Positions 7,730 to 18,583 of a stretch of DNA of 64,000 bases are shown here, piece by piece. The DNA is taken from positions 1 through 64,000 of the forward strand of contig VYDI01000020.1 of assembly GCA_009843505.1 (NCBI GenBank), read 5' to 3'. The notes below the pieces were generated by a model, which made no database searches, was not told where the DNA came from, and saw only the letters and a list, made by a program, of their open reading frames with translations. How positions within the stretch are numbered: the first letter of the stretch is position 1; each line of letters begins with the position of its first letter. The translations under genes were made by a program, and so were the position numbers. This DNA comes from Holophagales bacterium. GTDB lineage: Bacteria; Acidobacteriota; Thermoanaerobaculia; Multivoradales; Multivoraceae.

Positions 7730-9550
7730 ATGAAGCGCGCACACGAATCGTCCCGAACCGGCAGCGTGACGCGGTCCGCTACCGCCGTCGCGCTGGCCTT
7801 CATTCTGACCACGGCCAACGCCGCGCCGGCGGTCGAGATCGAGAATCCCGCCCTGTTCGAGAAGAGCGTGGCGGCCGCGGCGGAGGCCGTGAAGCAGTAC
7901 GGGCTCCTGGACGATGCGGACGTGCAGGAGCGGGTCAACCGAATCGGCTACGAGGTTGCGTACCACGCGGACTTCGACAGCTATCCCTTCACCTTCGCGG
8001 TCGTCGACACGCCGATCCCCAACGCCTTCGCCCTCCCGGCCGGCCAGATCTTCGTGACCAAGGGCATGCTCGACCTGGGCCTGTCCGACGACATGCTCGC
8101 CACCCTGCTCGGCCACGAGATCGCTCACGTCACCTCCGAGCACTTCCTGAAGCAGAAGAAGCGGGCGACGAGACTCAACCTCCTGAGTTCGCTTCTCGGA
8201 GTGGGGCTGATCGCGGCCAGTGCCTCCGACCGCGACGACGGGTACGTCGGGCCCTACGGCTACACGCGCGACCAGAGTCCGACCGAGGCGGCGGCCCAGG
8301 CCGCGCTGGTCGGCGGCATGGCCATCACCGAACTCGTCATGCGCAGCTACTCGCGCGAGCACGAGGACGAAAGCGACGAGGAGGGCCAGCGTTTCGCCGC
8401 GGCCGCAGGCTACGATCCGAACGCGCTCAGCCTGCTGATGGCCAGGATGGGCGAACGCATCCCGCAGTCGAAGGCGTACGGCTACTGGCAGACTCATCCC
8501 TTCTTCGACTCCAGGGTCCAGGCCGCCAGGGCCCGCGGCCGCTACCTCGCGACGCTCGAGGCGGCACCGGGAGAGGAGGTCGAGGCCTACCGTCAGGCGA
8601 CCCAGAAGAGCCTGCTCGACTTCGCGGCGAACCCGTCGAAACGGCTCGGCCGACCCGGCCCGCCGGAGTCGACGCGTGTGCCGCCGGCGCTGCGGTTCGT
8701 GAAGACCATGGCTCTCAACGCCTGGCCCGCCGGGCCGGCAGCCGAGTCGCTACGGCTGGAGACGCTGCACGAACTGCGCGGCCGGGAACTCGAACGGCTG
8801 GCAACGTCGAGGGATTACGGCAGCCTGACCGCCGCCTACCGCCAGGAGATGGAGACCGTTCGCGCCCTGGCCCCCGATTCGCCTTTCCTCGTCGTGCTCA
8901 CCCAGGAACTCGCCGAACTCCGTCGCCAGAGCGAGGAACTGTACGGCCAGTCGATCGGGATTCTCGACCGCGGTGTGTTCGAGACACCGTTCCTCGAGGC
9001 CTTCCTCTCGAACTACCCCGAGTCCCCGCGTGCACCCAAGGTGGCGCTGTTGCTAGGCACCGCATACAGCCGCCTCGGCCGCGAAACCGACGCCGTGGAG
9101 AACTTCCTCAAGGCCTGGGAATCGGAACCTGCCGCCGAGATCACGGAGGACGGAGACAGTCCCGCCGCCGCGGCCCAGCGCGGACTGCACAACCTGACGC
9201 CAGTGCTCACCCGCCTCGGCTCCCTGCAACATCTGGCCCTCCAGGAGCGCGACTCGGAACTGGGTGAGCGGGCCGAGGATCGCCTGCGCAAGCTGGCCGG
9301 CAGCTACGACGACATCACGAGCGGTTCGGAGTACCTCGAGCGCTTCCCCGAAGGGCCCCACGCCGAAGAGATCGAGGAGCGGCTGAACCAGCTGGCAGAC
9401 CTGCTCTACAAGGAGATGGTGATCTACCAGGACCTGGGCGACGCGGCGAAGGCGATTGCGCGCGCCAGTCAGATCCTCACCCACGCCCCCCTCTCGCCAA
9501 CCGCCCGACGGCTCAGTGACGAGCGGCTCGAAGAAGAGCTCGACGCCTAG
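7730..9550 (+). CDS. M48-family zinc metallopeptidase with C-terminal repeat region
   Basis: A 606-residue exported protein; the ATG at 7730 is followed by a basic N-terminus and a signal segment (SATAVALAFILTTANAAPA). The zinc motif HEIAH is at about 129-133, and the third ligand glutamate falls in REHEDESDEEG around 210. This is the M48 pattern shared with BepA, LoiP and YcaL, which act in outer-membrane protein quality control. Residues about 330-600 are helical and Glu/Leu-rich, probably TPR-like or a scaffold. The end overlaps the next gene by 35 bp, suggesting an operon of exported proteins. Confidence 0.88.
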   Translation: MKRAHESSRTGSVTRSATAVALAFILTTANAAPAVEIENPALFEKSVAAAAEAVKQYGLLDDADVQERVNRIGYEVAYHADFDSYPFTFAVVDTPIPNAFALPAGQIFVTKGMLDLGLSDDMLATLLGHEIAHVTSEHFLKQKKRATRLNLLSSLLGVGLIAASASDRDDGYVGPYGYTRDQSPTEAAAQAALVGGMAITELVMRSYSREHEDESDEEGQRFAAAAGYDPNALSLLMARMGERIPQSKAYGYWQTHPFFDSRVQAARARGRYLATLEAAPGEEVEAYRQATQKSLLDFAANPSKRLGRPGPPESTRVPPALRFVKTMALNAWPAGPAAESLRLETLHELRGRELERLATSRDYGSLTAAYRQEMETVRALAPDSPFLVVLTQELAELRRQSEELYGQSIGILDRGVFETPFLEAFLSNYPESPRAPKVALLLGTAYSRLGRETDAVENFLKAWESEPAAEITEDGDSPAAAAQRGLHNLTPVLTRLGSLQHLALQERDSELGERAEDRLRKLAGSYDDITSGSEYLERFPEGPHAEEIEERLNQLADLLYKEMVIYQDLGDAAKAIARASQILTHAPLSPTARRLSDERLEEELDA

Positions 9551-10841
9551 GAGCTTCCGGGCGGGGGCCGCCGTCGGCCTGACCCTGTTCGCAGCGGTCC
9601 TGCCGGCGCAGGACGAAGCCACCGAACGGGAAGCCACAGTACTCGTCGAGGCGGCTGTTGCCGCTGCCCGTGACGCGGCAAGCGTCGACGATCTCGCGCG
9701 GGCGCGCGAGCGCTTTCTGGAGGTGCCCCGGCGCTTCCCGCGAAGCGAACACCCCCGGCTCCAGCTCCGCGGCCGGGCGCTGGTTGAAGCTGCCGCGCTC
9801 GGCCGCCGCACCGGCGTCGAACGGCAAGCCGCCGGTGAGCTTCTGCGGGTGCTGGAGCGCGAAGCCGGGAGCGAGTGGACGCCGCGCGCCCACTTCGAAC
9901 TCGGCGACCTGCTGCTGATGCGAGGCGACTGGCAGAACGCCGCCCGGCACCTGCGGCTGGCCAGGGAAGGCGCGCTCGCCGGGATCGGCCCGCTCGGTGA
10001 CGTCGCCGGCGACGCTCTCGAACGGATGACCCTGATCCATCGCCTGATCCTGCGGCCACTCACAGGCAAGGAGCGCTGGCTCGACTCCCGCAGCTACCTG
10101 CCGGCTCGGGCCGGCATCGAGCGGCCCCGCGGCGTCGCCGCCGGGGCCGGCGGCCGGCTCATCGTCACGGACACGAACCGGGCGGCGATCCTCGACGCCG
10201 ACGGAGCACCGACCTCCGCCCGCGACCTCCGCGGCGCCGTCCGACCGAGCCACGCCGTCGCCGGCGCCCCCGGCGTCATCACCCCCGACGGCGTGACCGG
10301 GATCGAGGACCCCGGGACCGTCTCCTTCGACCGGATCGGCGGCGGGACTCTGGACCGCATCGTCGCCGCCCACCGCGACGACTTCGGCAACTGGACGGTG
10401 CTCTCGCGACGCTCATCCGAAGTGCTCCGCTACGACCCTCAGGGCCGGCCACTTGAGACCCTGCGCGTCGCCGCGCTGACCCAGCCCATCGACGTGGCGG
10501 TGGGCTGGGACGGCGCCATCCACGTGCTCGACGCCGGCGCCCGTTCGACACCGCCCTCGGTACTGAGATTCGCTGCCGACGGGCGTTTCGAGGAGGCCTT
10601 CCGGGCCGAGTGGAGGCGACCTGTAGCGCTCGACGTAGACGCGTTCGGCAATCGCTACGTGCTCGACGCCGGCACGCTGCAGGTCCTCGTCTACGATCCG
10701 TTCGCCACGCCGCTGGCCTCCCTCGGGCCCTTCCTGCCAGGGGGCCAGGAACTCCGAACCCCTGAAGACGTCGCGGTCGACAGTCAGGCGCGGATCTTCG
10801 TCGCCGACAGCCGGCTCGGTCAGGTTCTGGTCCTGGAGTAG
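9516..10841 (+). CDS. Exported NHL-repeat beta-propeller protein
   Basis: A 441-residue protein using the GTG at 9516, placed just before a basic stretch and signal-like segment (AGAAVGLTLFAAVLPAQ). Residues about 40-170 are helical and TPR-like (HFELGDLLLMRGDWQNAARH). From about 200 onward there are NHL-like blades with phrases RPRGVAAGAGGRLIVTD, QPIDVAVGWDGAIHVLD and PEDVAVDSQARIFVADS. This combination suggests a periplasmic scaffold or binding protein; no enzyme motif is visible. It lies between the M48 peptidase and the PEGA/PDZ protein in the same orientation. Confidence 0.72.
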   Translation: MTSGSKKSSTPRSFRAGAAVGLTLFAAVLPAQDEATEREATVLVEAAVAAARDAASVDDLARARERFLEVPRRFPRSEHPRLQLRGRALVEAAALGRRTGVERQAAGELLRVLEREAGSEWTPRAHFELGDLLLMRGDWQNAARHLRLAREGALAGIGPLGDVAGDALERMTLIHRLILRPLTGKERWLDSRSYLPARAGIERPRGVAAGAGGRLIVTDTNRAAILDADGAPTSARDLRGAVRPSHAVAGAPGVITPDGVTGIEDPGTVSFDRIGGGTLDRIVAAHRDDFGNWTVLSRRSSEVLRYDPQGRPLETLRVAALTQPIDVAVGWDGAIHVLDAGARSTPPSVLRFAADGRFEEAFRAEWRRPVALDVDAFGNRYVLDAGTLQVLVYDPFATPLASLGPFLPGGQELRTPEDVAVDSQARIFVADSRLGQVLVLE

Positions 10842-10847
10842 TTGAGG

Positions 10848-13274
10848 ATGTCCCGTCGCCTTCTCACCGTAGCGGCCCTTCTGACGGTCCTGGGCGGTTT
10901 CCGCGCCGCGGCGTCCGCGCAGCGAATCGGCGTCCAGGAGATCGGCCGAAGCGACCTCGAGATCGAGCGGTCGACACGACTGCCGCCCCAGGCCGCGGCC
11001 GCTCTCAGCGAGGCCGGCGACATCTACGCCGGCGGCGACTCGGAGGGAGCCGTTCCGCTACTGCGGGAGGTGATCGACACCCTTGAACCGCTTGCCGGCG
11101 ACGCCGGAGGAGGACAGAGCCTCGCCGACGACGACCCACGACTTTTTGAGACCCTGCGCACTGCCTGGCTCTACCTCGCAGCCGCGCTCTGGACACTGGA
11201 CGACCGGGAAGGCGCCGATCAGGCGCTCGATCGGATCATCCGGCTCGACCCGCTGTTCGAACTGGACGCGGAAACCGCCGGCAGGCAATTGACGGACCGG
11301 CTGCAGGGCCGGAAGGAGGAACTCGTCGGCAGGGTCTCCTTCCTGGTGACGCCGCTTGACGCGGAGATCCGCGTCGGCGACCTGGCGTTCGAGAACGCCT
11401 CGCCACCGCCCGAGCCGCCCCCCGGCGAGGAAGACGCGGCCGAAGACGGAGGCGCGGAGGAGGAGCTGTCCGTCGAAGGCGACGACCCCACTGTGTCCGA
11501 GGACGAACCCGAACCGTTCGTGCCGCCGGAGCCCACCGCGATGCTGGTCGGTTCCTACCTGGCGCAGGTGTCCCGCCCCGGCTATCTGCAAACCACCGCC
11601 GCCTTCGCCATCACGGGGGGACGGGACCTGGAAGTCGAGGTCGAACTGGAGCGCGACAGCGCGGTCGTCCGCCTGCGCACCGCCCCGACGGGCGCCGCCG
11701 TGCTGGTCAACGGAATCGAACGCGGACTGACCGAGGGCCAGGCCGAGCCCTGGTTCCGGCCGGAGGGGGCGGCCGTGAACCACCCGTCCGAGGATTTCTC
11801 GCGCGAACTGTGGCTCGACGATCTCCCGGCCGGCCGCTACCGGATCGACATCGAGAAAGACGGCTTCCGGAGCTTCCGCACCAGTCTTCAGCTCCCCGAC
11901 CTGGTGGACTACGAGCTGCCGCCGATCGTCCTGGAGCGCGAGGAAGCGGTAGTCGGCCTGGTCGGTCTGACCGAAGGCGCAAGTGTCCTCGGCAACGGTC
12001 GCGTGCTCAGGCCCGACTGGTCGAAGTCCCCGCCCCAGGTTCGCCTGCCGCCGGGTGCGTACGACCTGTCGGTGACCCACGGCACGCTCGGCTACTTCGA
12101 AACCTCGGTGGTCGCCGAGGACCGGCGCCGGGTCGACATCGAGATCCAGCTCCGGCCGGCGCTCGTCTACCTTGGCGTGCTCGGCGACGACCCCGCCGGC
12201 GTTCGCGCCGTCGAGCTCGCGCTCGACGCCTTCCGCGGCGCCGGCACATACACCGTCCTCGATCGGGGCGCCGAGGGGACGGGCCTGCTCGCCGATCTGG
12301 GCGTCGACGCCGACACGTTGCGTGCCCGGAGCGCGGCCCAACGAGAACTCGACTGGACCGCGATCCAGGGCCAGGTCCAGGCGAGGTTGCCGGCCGCGCT
12401 CTATGTCGCCGCCGTCCTGAACGACGACCTGGTCGCCGACGCGGTCGACCTGTGGTGGTGGCCGGCCGTCCCCGGACCGCCGTCTCCCGACGTACGGACT
12501 CTGCGGATCGAGAACCGGCGGCTCGAGCAGGGCGCGCTGCAGCGACTGGCAGCGGCCCTCGATCCGGACCTCGGGCGGAGGACGCCCCGGTTCGGCGCCA
12601 CACTCATCGACTCCGGAATTGGCATCGACTCCCGAGCTGGCATCGACTCCCAAGCCGGAGGCGGACCGATCGTGGCCACGGTCGAGCCGGGCGGTCCGGC
12701 CGCGGCGGCGGGCCTCGTGCCCGGCATGGAAGTCATCACGATCGCCGGCCAGCCGGCCTCCTCCACGATCCAGTTGACGAACGCCGTTGAACGCCTTGAA
12801 GCCGGCGATGCCATTGAACTCGCCACCCGCGGTGACGGCGAAGTCACGGTCCGCAGGGTCGAACCGGAGTGGGGCTGGACCCTGGTCGACGCGTTCGATC
12901 CCGACCTGCTGCCTGCGGCCGTCGCGGCCCGGCTGCACCAGGAGCTCGAGCGCGCCGGAGACATTCCGCGGTGGCTTCTGGAACTCGATCTGGCGAACCT
13001 GCTGCTGGCCGGCGGCGACCCGGCAGAGGCGGTCCGGCAACTCCGGACGATCGAGGCTCCCGGCCGCAGCGGACTCGGCCGCGACACGGTCCAGTACATG
13101 CTGGGACTCGCGCTGACCCTCCTCGCGGAGGAGGGACGGGACGAGTACCGGTCGCGGGCCCGCGACGTCTTCGATGCGCTCGCTTCCACCGATCGCGGGC
13201 GACTCCGATCCGACGCCGGGCCGGAGATCGCGCCGCGCGCCCGGTTGCACGCGGAAGCGCTGGCCGACAACTGA
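10848..13274 (+). CDS. Exported PEGA- and PDZ-domain protein
   Basis: An 808-residue protein starting at ATG 10848 with a signal peptide (LLTVAALLTVLGGFRAAASA). A TPR-like N-terminal part is followed by an acidic Pro/Glu linker at about 185-225. PEGA-type beta modules follow (LRTAPTGAAVLVNGIERG; PAGRYRIDIEKDGF). A PDZ domain lies near residues 605-675 (VEPGGPAAAAGLVPGMEVIT). Just before the PDZ there is a three-copy six-residue repeat beginning IDS. PEGA domains are usually surface or peptidoglycan-associated and PDZ domains bind C-termini, so an envelope scaffold is plausible. Its stop overlaps the next start (ATGA). Confidence 0.7.
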   Translation: MSRRLLTVAALLTVLGGFRAAASAQRIGVQEIGRSDLEIERSTRLPPQAAAALSEAGDIYAGGDSEGAVPLLREVIDTLEPLAGDAGGGQSLADDDPRLFETLRTAWLYLAAALWTLDDREGADQALDRIIRLDPLFELDAETAGRQLTDRLQGRKEELVGRVSFLVTPLDAEIRVGDLAFENASPPPEPPPGEEDAAEDGGAEEELSVEGDDPTVSEDEPEPFVPPEPTAMLVGSYLAQVSRPGYLQTTAAFAITGGRDLEVEVELERDSAVVRLRTAPTGAAVLVNGIERGLTEGQAEPWFRPEGAAVNHPSEDFSRELWLDDLPAGRYRIDIEKDGFRSFRTSLQLPDLVDYELPPIVLEREEAVVGLVGLTEGASVLGNGRVLRPDWSKSPPQVRLPPGAYDLSVTHGTLGYFETSVVAEDRRRVDIEIQLRPALVYLGVLGDDPAGVRAVELALDAFRGAGTYTVLDRGAEGTGLLADLGVDADTLRARSAAQRELDWTAIQGQVQARLPAALYVAAVLNDDLVADAVDLWWWPAVPGPPSPDVRTLRIENRRLEQGALQRLAAALDPDLGRRTPRFGATLIDSGIGIDSRAGIDSQAGGGPIVATVEPGGPAAAAGLVPGMEVITIAGQPASSTIQLTNAVERLEAGDAIELATRGDGEVTVRRVEPEWGWTLVDAFDPDLLPAAVAARLHQELERAGDIPRWLLELDLANLLLAGGDPAEAVRQLRTIEAPGRSGLGRDTVQYMLGLALTLLAEEGRDEYRSRARDVFDALASTDRGRLRSDAGPEIAPRARLHAEALADN
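12606..12659 (+). repeat. Three tandem 18-bp coding repeats
   Basis: Three consecutive 18-base units at 12606, 12624 and 12642, each beginning ATCGACTCC, encode IDSGIG, IDSRAG and IDSQAG in the linker before the PDZ domain. Units two and three are closest to each other. The whole-codon unit keeps the frame, as expected of a slippage-prone linker. Confidence 0.75.
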
Positions 13275-14416
13275 TGGCCCGGCGGGATGCCTCGACGCCG
13301 GGGCCCGATGTCCTCGTGGTCGGCGGCGGCCTGATCGGCCTGCTGAGCGCTCGCGAACTCGCGCTCGCGGGCGCCCGGGTCGAGGTCGTGGACGATCGGC
13401 AGGAAGGCGCGGCGTCCCCCAACGCGGCCGGCATGATCGCGCCGATCGCTGAGAGCATCGCCGACCAGGCGTTCGCCAGGATCTCGATTCGGTCACGCAA
13501 CCTCTGGCGCGATCTGGCGCCCGCGCTCGAACGGGAGAGCGGCATGTCGATCGACTACGACGACTCCGGCTCGCTCCTGCCGGTCCTCGATCCGGACGGT
13601 CGCAAGGTGCTCGACCGGATCAAGGCCCAAGCGCTTGGCCTGGGCGAAACGGCCCGGGATCTCGACCGGGCCGAGCTGCGCGAGCTGGTGCCCGATCTGC
13701 GCCCCGGGATCGAGGAAGCGCTGCTGCTGCCGGGGGAGCATCGGGTCGACAACCGGCTGGCTACGACGGCCGCGGCGGCGGCGCTGCGCCACCGGAACGT
13801 CGTCGTCCACCGCGCCACGGTCGAGCGCGTCGCCGAGGCCCCCGGCCAGGTCGTCGCGTCGGGTGACGGCTTCGAACGCGCTGCCGACGCCGTCGTCGTC
13901 TGCGGCGGCGCCTGGACTCCGCGGGTCCAGGGGCTTCCGGCCCTCCCCATCGTCCCCGTCAAGGGCCAGATGATCGCCTTTGACGGAATCGACTGGCCGT
14001 TCACCGGCGCCATCCGGACGCCGGCGTTCTATGCCGTGCGCCGGGCGGGCGGCCGCCTGCTGATCGGCGCCTCCGTCGAACACGCCGGTTTCGATCTCGG
14101 CCTGAGCGACGAGGTCGGCGCGGACCTGGCGGCGGGCGCCGCCGCGTTGTTGCCGGCGCTGAGGGACCGCAAGCCGGTCGAGCACTGGGCCGGCCTGCGG
14201 CCGGGTACGCCCGACCCCTGGCCCATCGTCGGCCGTTTGAGCCAGAGGCTGCACGTCGCTACCGGCCACTTCCGCAACGGCATCCTGCTGGCTCCGCTCA
14301 CCGCCAGGATGATCGCTCCGCTGGTGCTCGACGAGCAGCCCGACGACCCCTGGCTCGCGATCCCGGAAGTCATGCTCCCGGACCGCTTTTCGGGTGCCGG
14401 GCATCTTTCCCCCTGA
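13274..14416 (+). CDS. thiO: FAD-dependent glycine/D-amino-acid oxidase (ThiO-like)
   Basis: A 380-residue flavoprotein starting at ATG 13274, which overlaps the previous stop by one base. The N-terminal dinucleotide-binding motif is VLVVGGGLIGLLSARELALAG (about 13-32), and the family pattern continues with NAAGMIAPI. The C-terminal half has the DAO-type WAGLRPGTPDPWPIVG and GHFRNGILLAPLTA blocks that contact FAD. ThiO oxidises glycine to iminoacetate for thiazole synthesis. No other thi gene is nearby, so a broader D-amino-acid or sarcosine oxidase role is possible. Coupling to three envelope genes is probably only transcriptional. Confidence 0.82.
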   Translation: MARRDASTPGPDVLVVGGGLIGLLSARELALAGARVEVVDDRQEGAASPNAAGMIAPIAESIADQAFARISIRSRNLWRDLAPALERESGMSIDYDDSGSLLPVLDPDGRKVLDRIKAQALGLGETARDLDRAELRELVPDLRPGIEEALLLPGEHRVDNRLATTAAAAALRHRNVVVHRATVERVAEAPGQVVASGDGFERAADAVVVCGGAWTPRVQGLPALPIVPVKGQMIAFDGIDWPFTGAIRTPAFYAVRRAGGRLLIGASVEHAGFDLGLSDEVGADLAAGAAALLPALRDRKPVEHWAGLRPGTPDPWPIVGRLSQRLHVATGHFRNGILLAPLTARMIAPLVLDEQPDDPWLAIPEVMLPDRFSGAGHLSP

Positions 14417-14500
14417 AGGCGACTCTGTTACTGTCTGCCGCGTTTCAGGGCCGTCCAGGCAAGAGCCCGGGGCGGCGCGCGGCCCGCGAGGAAGAGTCCG

Positions 14501-14752
14501 ATGACCCACATCATCTTTGAACCATGTATCGGCGTGAAGGACACGTCTTGCGTCGATGTCTGCCCCGTCGACTGCATCTACGACGATGACGACTGGGAAC
14601 TGCTCTTGATTCACCCGGAGGAGTGCATCGACTGCGGCCTGTGCGTCGACGCCTGTCCGGTGCAGGCGATCCTGCCCGAGGAGGAAGTTCCCGAGGGCCA
14701 GGAGAAGTACATCGCGCTGAACTACACGGCGTTCGGTTTCGACCCGCCGTGA
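14501..14752 (+). CDS. fdxA: 7Fe ferredoxin (3Fe-4S / 4Fe-4S)
   Basis: An 83-residue electron carrier. Cysteines lie at 9, 17, 21, 25 and 42, 45, 48, 52. The C-x7-C-x3-C-x3-C first half and C-x2-C-x2-C-x3-C second half match the Azotobacter FdI type, in which one cluster is 3Fe-4S and the other 4Fe-4S. An acidic stretch (DDDDWE) lies between the halves. It is a cytosolic redox partner, possibly for the KorAB oxidoreductase encoded at 26559-29487, although the genes are 12 kb apart. It stands alone, followed by a strong hairpin. Confidence 0.9.
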   Translation: MTHIIFEPCIGVKDTSCVDVCPVDCIYDDDDWELLLIHPEECIDCGLCVDACPVQAILPEEEVPEGQEKYIALNYTAFGFDPP

Positions 14753-14779
14753 CGGACTGACCAGATCCACGCGAGTTCC

Positions 14780-14807
14780 GAAGGGCGCGACGCAGGTCGC
14801 GCCCTTC
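14780..14807. terminator. Strong hairpin after the ferredoxin gene
   Basis: A 12-bp perfect stem (14780-14791 with 14796-14807) carries a GCAG tetraloop, 27 bases after the ferredoxin stop. Partly matching outer arms at 14761-14771 and 14807-14817 extend it. No clear T-run follows, so termination may be factor-assisted. Confidence 0.6.
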
Positions 14808-14844
14808 GTGCGTCTGGACGAAGGAACGACGTCGAGTCTTCCAA

Positions 14845-14867
14845 AGTTGAGTCATCTAGACTAAACT
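14845..14867. promoter_or_regulatory. HAIR-like heat-shock operator (HspR type)
   Basis: AGTTGAGT and ACTAAACT flank a 7-base spacer, with arms complementary at 7 of 8 positions. The known HspR-associated inverted repeat is CTTGAGT-N7-ACTCAAG, so both spacing and half-site fit closely. It lies about 57 bases upstream of the J-domain/ClpB operon, the type of gene HspR represses in Actinobacteria. No hspR gene is present in the window. Confidence 0.55.
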
Positions 14868-14923
14868 ATCTGTCGAAGTTGGGTCCGGATCGCTCAGGCC
14901 CACGCTCAGAAACAGGGGAGCAA

Positions 14924-15892
14924 GTGGAGTACAAGGACTACTACCAGACGCTCGGCGTCGACAGGGAAGCGGCGGCCGCCGACATCCAGAAGGCGTACCG
15001 CAAGCTGGCGCGCCAGTTCCACCCGGACGTCAACAAGGATCCAGGCGCCGAAGCCCGCTTCAAGGACATCGGCGAGGCCTACGAGGTGCTGAAGGACCCG
15101 GACAAGCGCGGCAAGTACGACCAGTACGGCGCCGCCTGGAAGCAGGTCCAGACCGGAGGCGCGCCACCGCCCGGCTGGGAGGGCTTCCGGTTTGACTTCG
15201 GCGGCGGCGACAGTCGATTCGAGTTCCGGAGCCCCGGCGGCGGCTCCGGCTTCAGTTCGTTCTTCGACATGCTCTTCGGCGGCGCGGGACCGCAGGGCTT
15301 CCCAGGCGGCGGCCGGCAGTCGACCTGGTCGCCTCCCCGGCGGGGCCGGGACCACGAGGTCTCCCTGCCGCTCAGCCTCGAGAACCTGGCGGAAGGCGGT
15401 CCGCAGACGATCGAGTTTCTCGATCGTTCCAACGGCCGGACCCGGAGACTGGAGGTCCGGATCCCGAAGGGCGTGCTGCCGGGCCAGTCGATCCGGCTCG
15501 GCGGCCAGGGCGGAAAGGGCGCCGGCGGACCGGACGGCGACCTGCTGCTCCGGGTCGAAGCCCTGCCGCATCCAGTGTTCCGGCGCCACGAGCGCGACCT
15601 CCACTGCGATGTGCCGGTCGCACCGTGGACGGCGGCGCTCGGCGGCAAGGTTCGGATTCCGACGCTGGGCGGAACCGCAGAGGCGCGGCTCCCCGCCGGT
15701 TCCTCCACCGGGCGGAAGATGCGACTGCGGGGCCGCGGTCTGCCCAACCCGAAGGGACCCGACGGCGATCTGCTCGCCGAAGTCCAGGTCGTCGTTCCAA
15801 CCCAGTTGACCGACGAGGAGAAAGCCCTGTTCGAGCAGTTGGCCGAGACGTCGGCGTTCGAGCCGGCCTACGACGTTTCCGGGAGAACCTGA
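14924..15892 (+). CDS. J-domain co-chaperone, type II (CbpA/DnaJ without zinc finger)
   Basis: A 322-residue protein starting at GTG 14924, preceded by an AGGGGAG ribosome-binding site. The J domain is at residues 3-68 with HPD at 33-35. A Gly/Phe-rich linker follows (about 85-145), then the two C-terminal beta-sandwich substrate-binding domains (about 155-315). The zinc-finger CxxCxGxG repeats of type I DnaJ are absent, so this is CbpA-like. It stimulates DnaK ATPase and delivers unfolded clients. It is followed after 5 bp by clpB, which works with DnaK in disaggregation, and both sit behind the HAIR-like operator. Confidence 0.9.
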   Translation: MEYKDYYQTLGVDREAAAADIQKAYRKLARQFHPDVNKDPGAEARFKDIGEAYEVLKDPDKRGKYDQYGAAWKQVQTGGAPPPGWEGFRFDFGGGDSRFEFRSPGGGSGFSSFFDMLFGGAGPQGFPGGGRQSTWSPPRRGRDHEVSLPLSLENLAEGGPQTIEFLDRSNGRTRRLEVRIPKGVLPGQSIRLGGQGGKGAGGPDGDLLLRVEALPHPVFRRHERDLHCDVPVAPWTAALGGKVRIPTLGGTAEARLPAGSSTGRKMRLRGRGLPNPKGPDGDLLAEVQVVVPTQLTDEEKALFEQLAETSAFEPAYDVSGRT

Positions 15893-15897
15893 TCGAT

Positions 15898-18546
<2,649 letters not shown>

Positions 18547-18583
18547 AACAGCACCCCTCCACGCCCGTACTCCAGGAGCCGAC

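Noticed and set aside
11058..13496. 812-residue open frame on the reverse strand
   Set aside because: It is antisense to the PEGA/PDZ gene, whose signal peptide, domains and stop/start overlap are convincing. The reverse frame is Arg/Gly/Pro-rich with no domain, an artefact of high GC.
14780..14807. Riboswitch between the ferredoxin and J-domain genes
   Set aside because: Only simple stems are seen, with no recognisable aptamer core; a terminator-like hairpin plus an HspR-type operator explains the gap.
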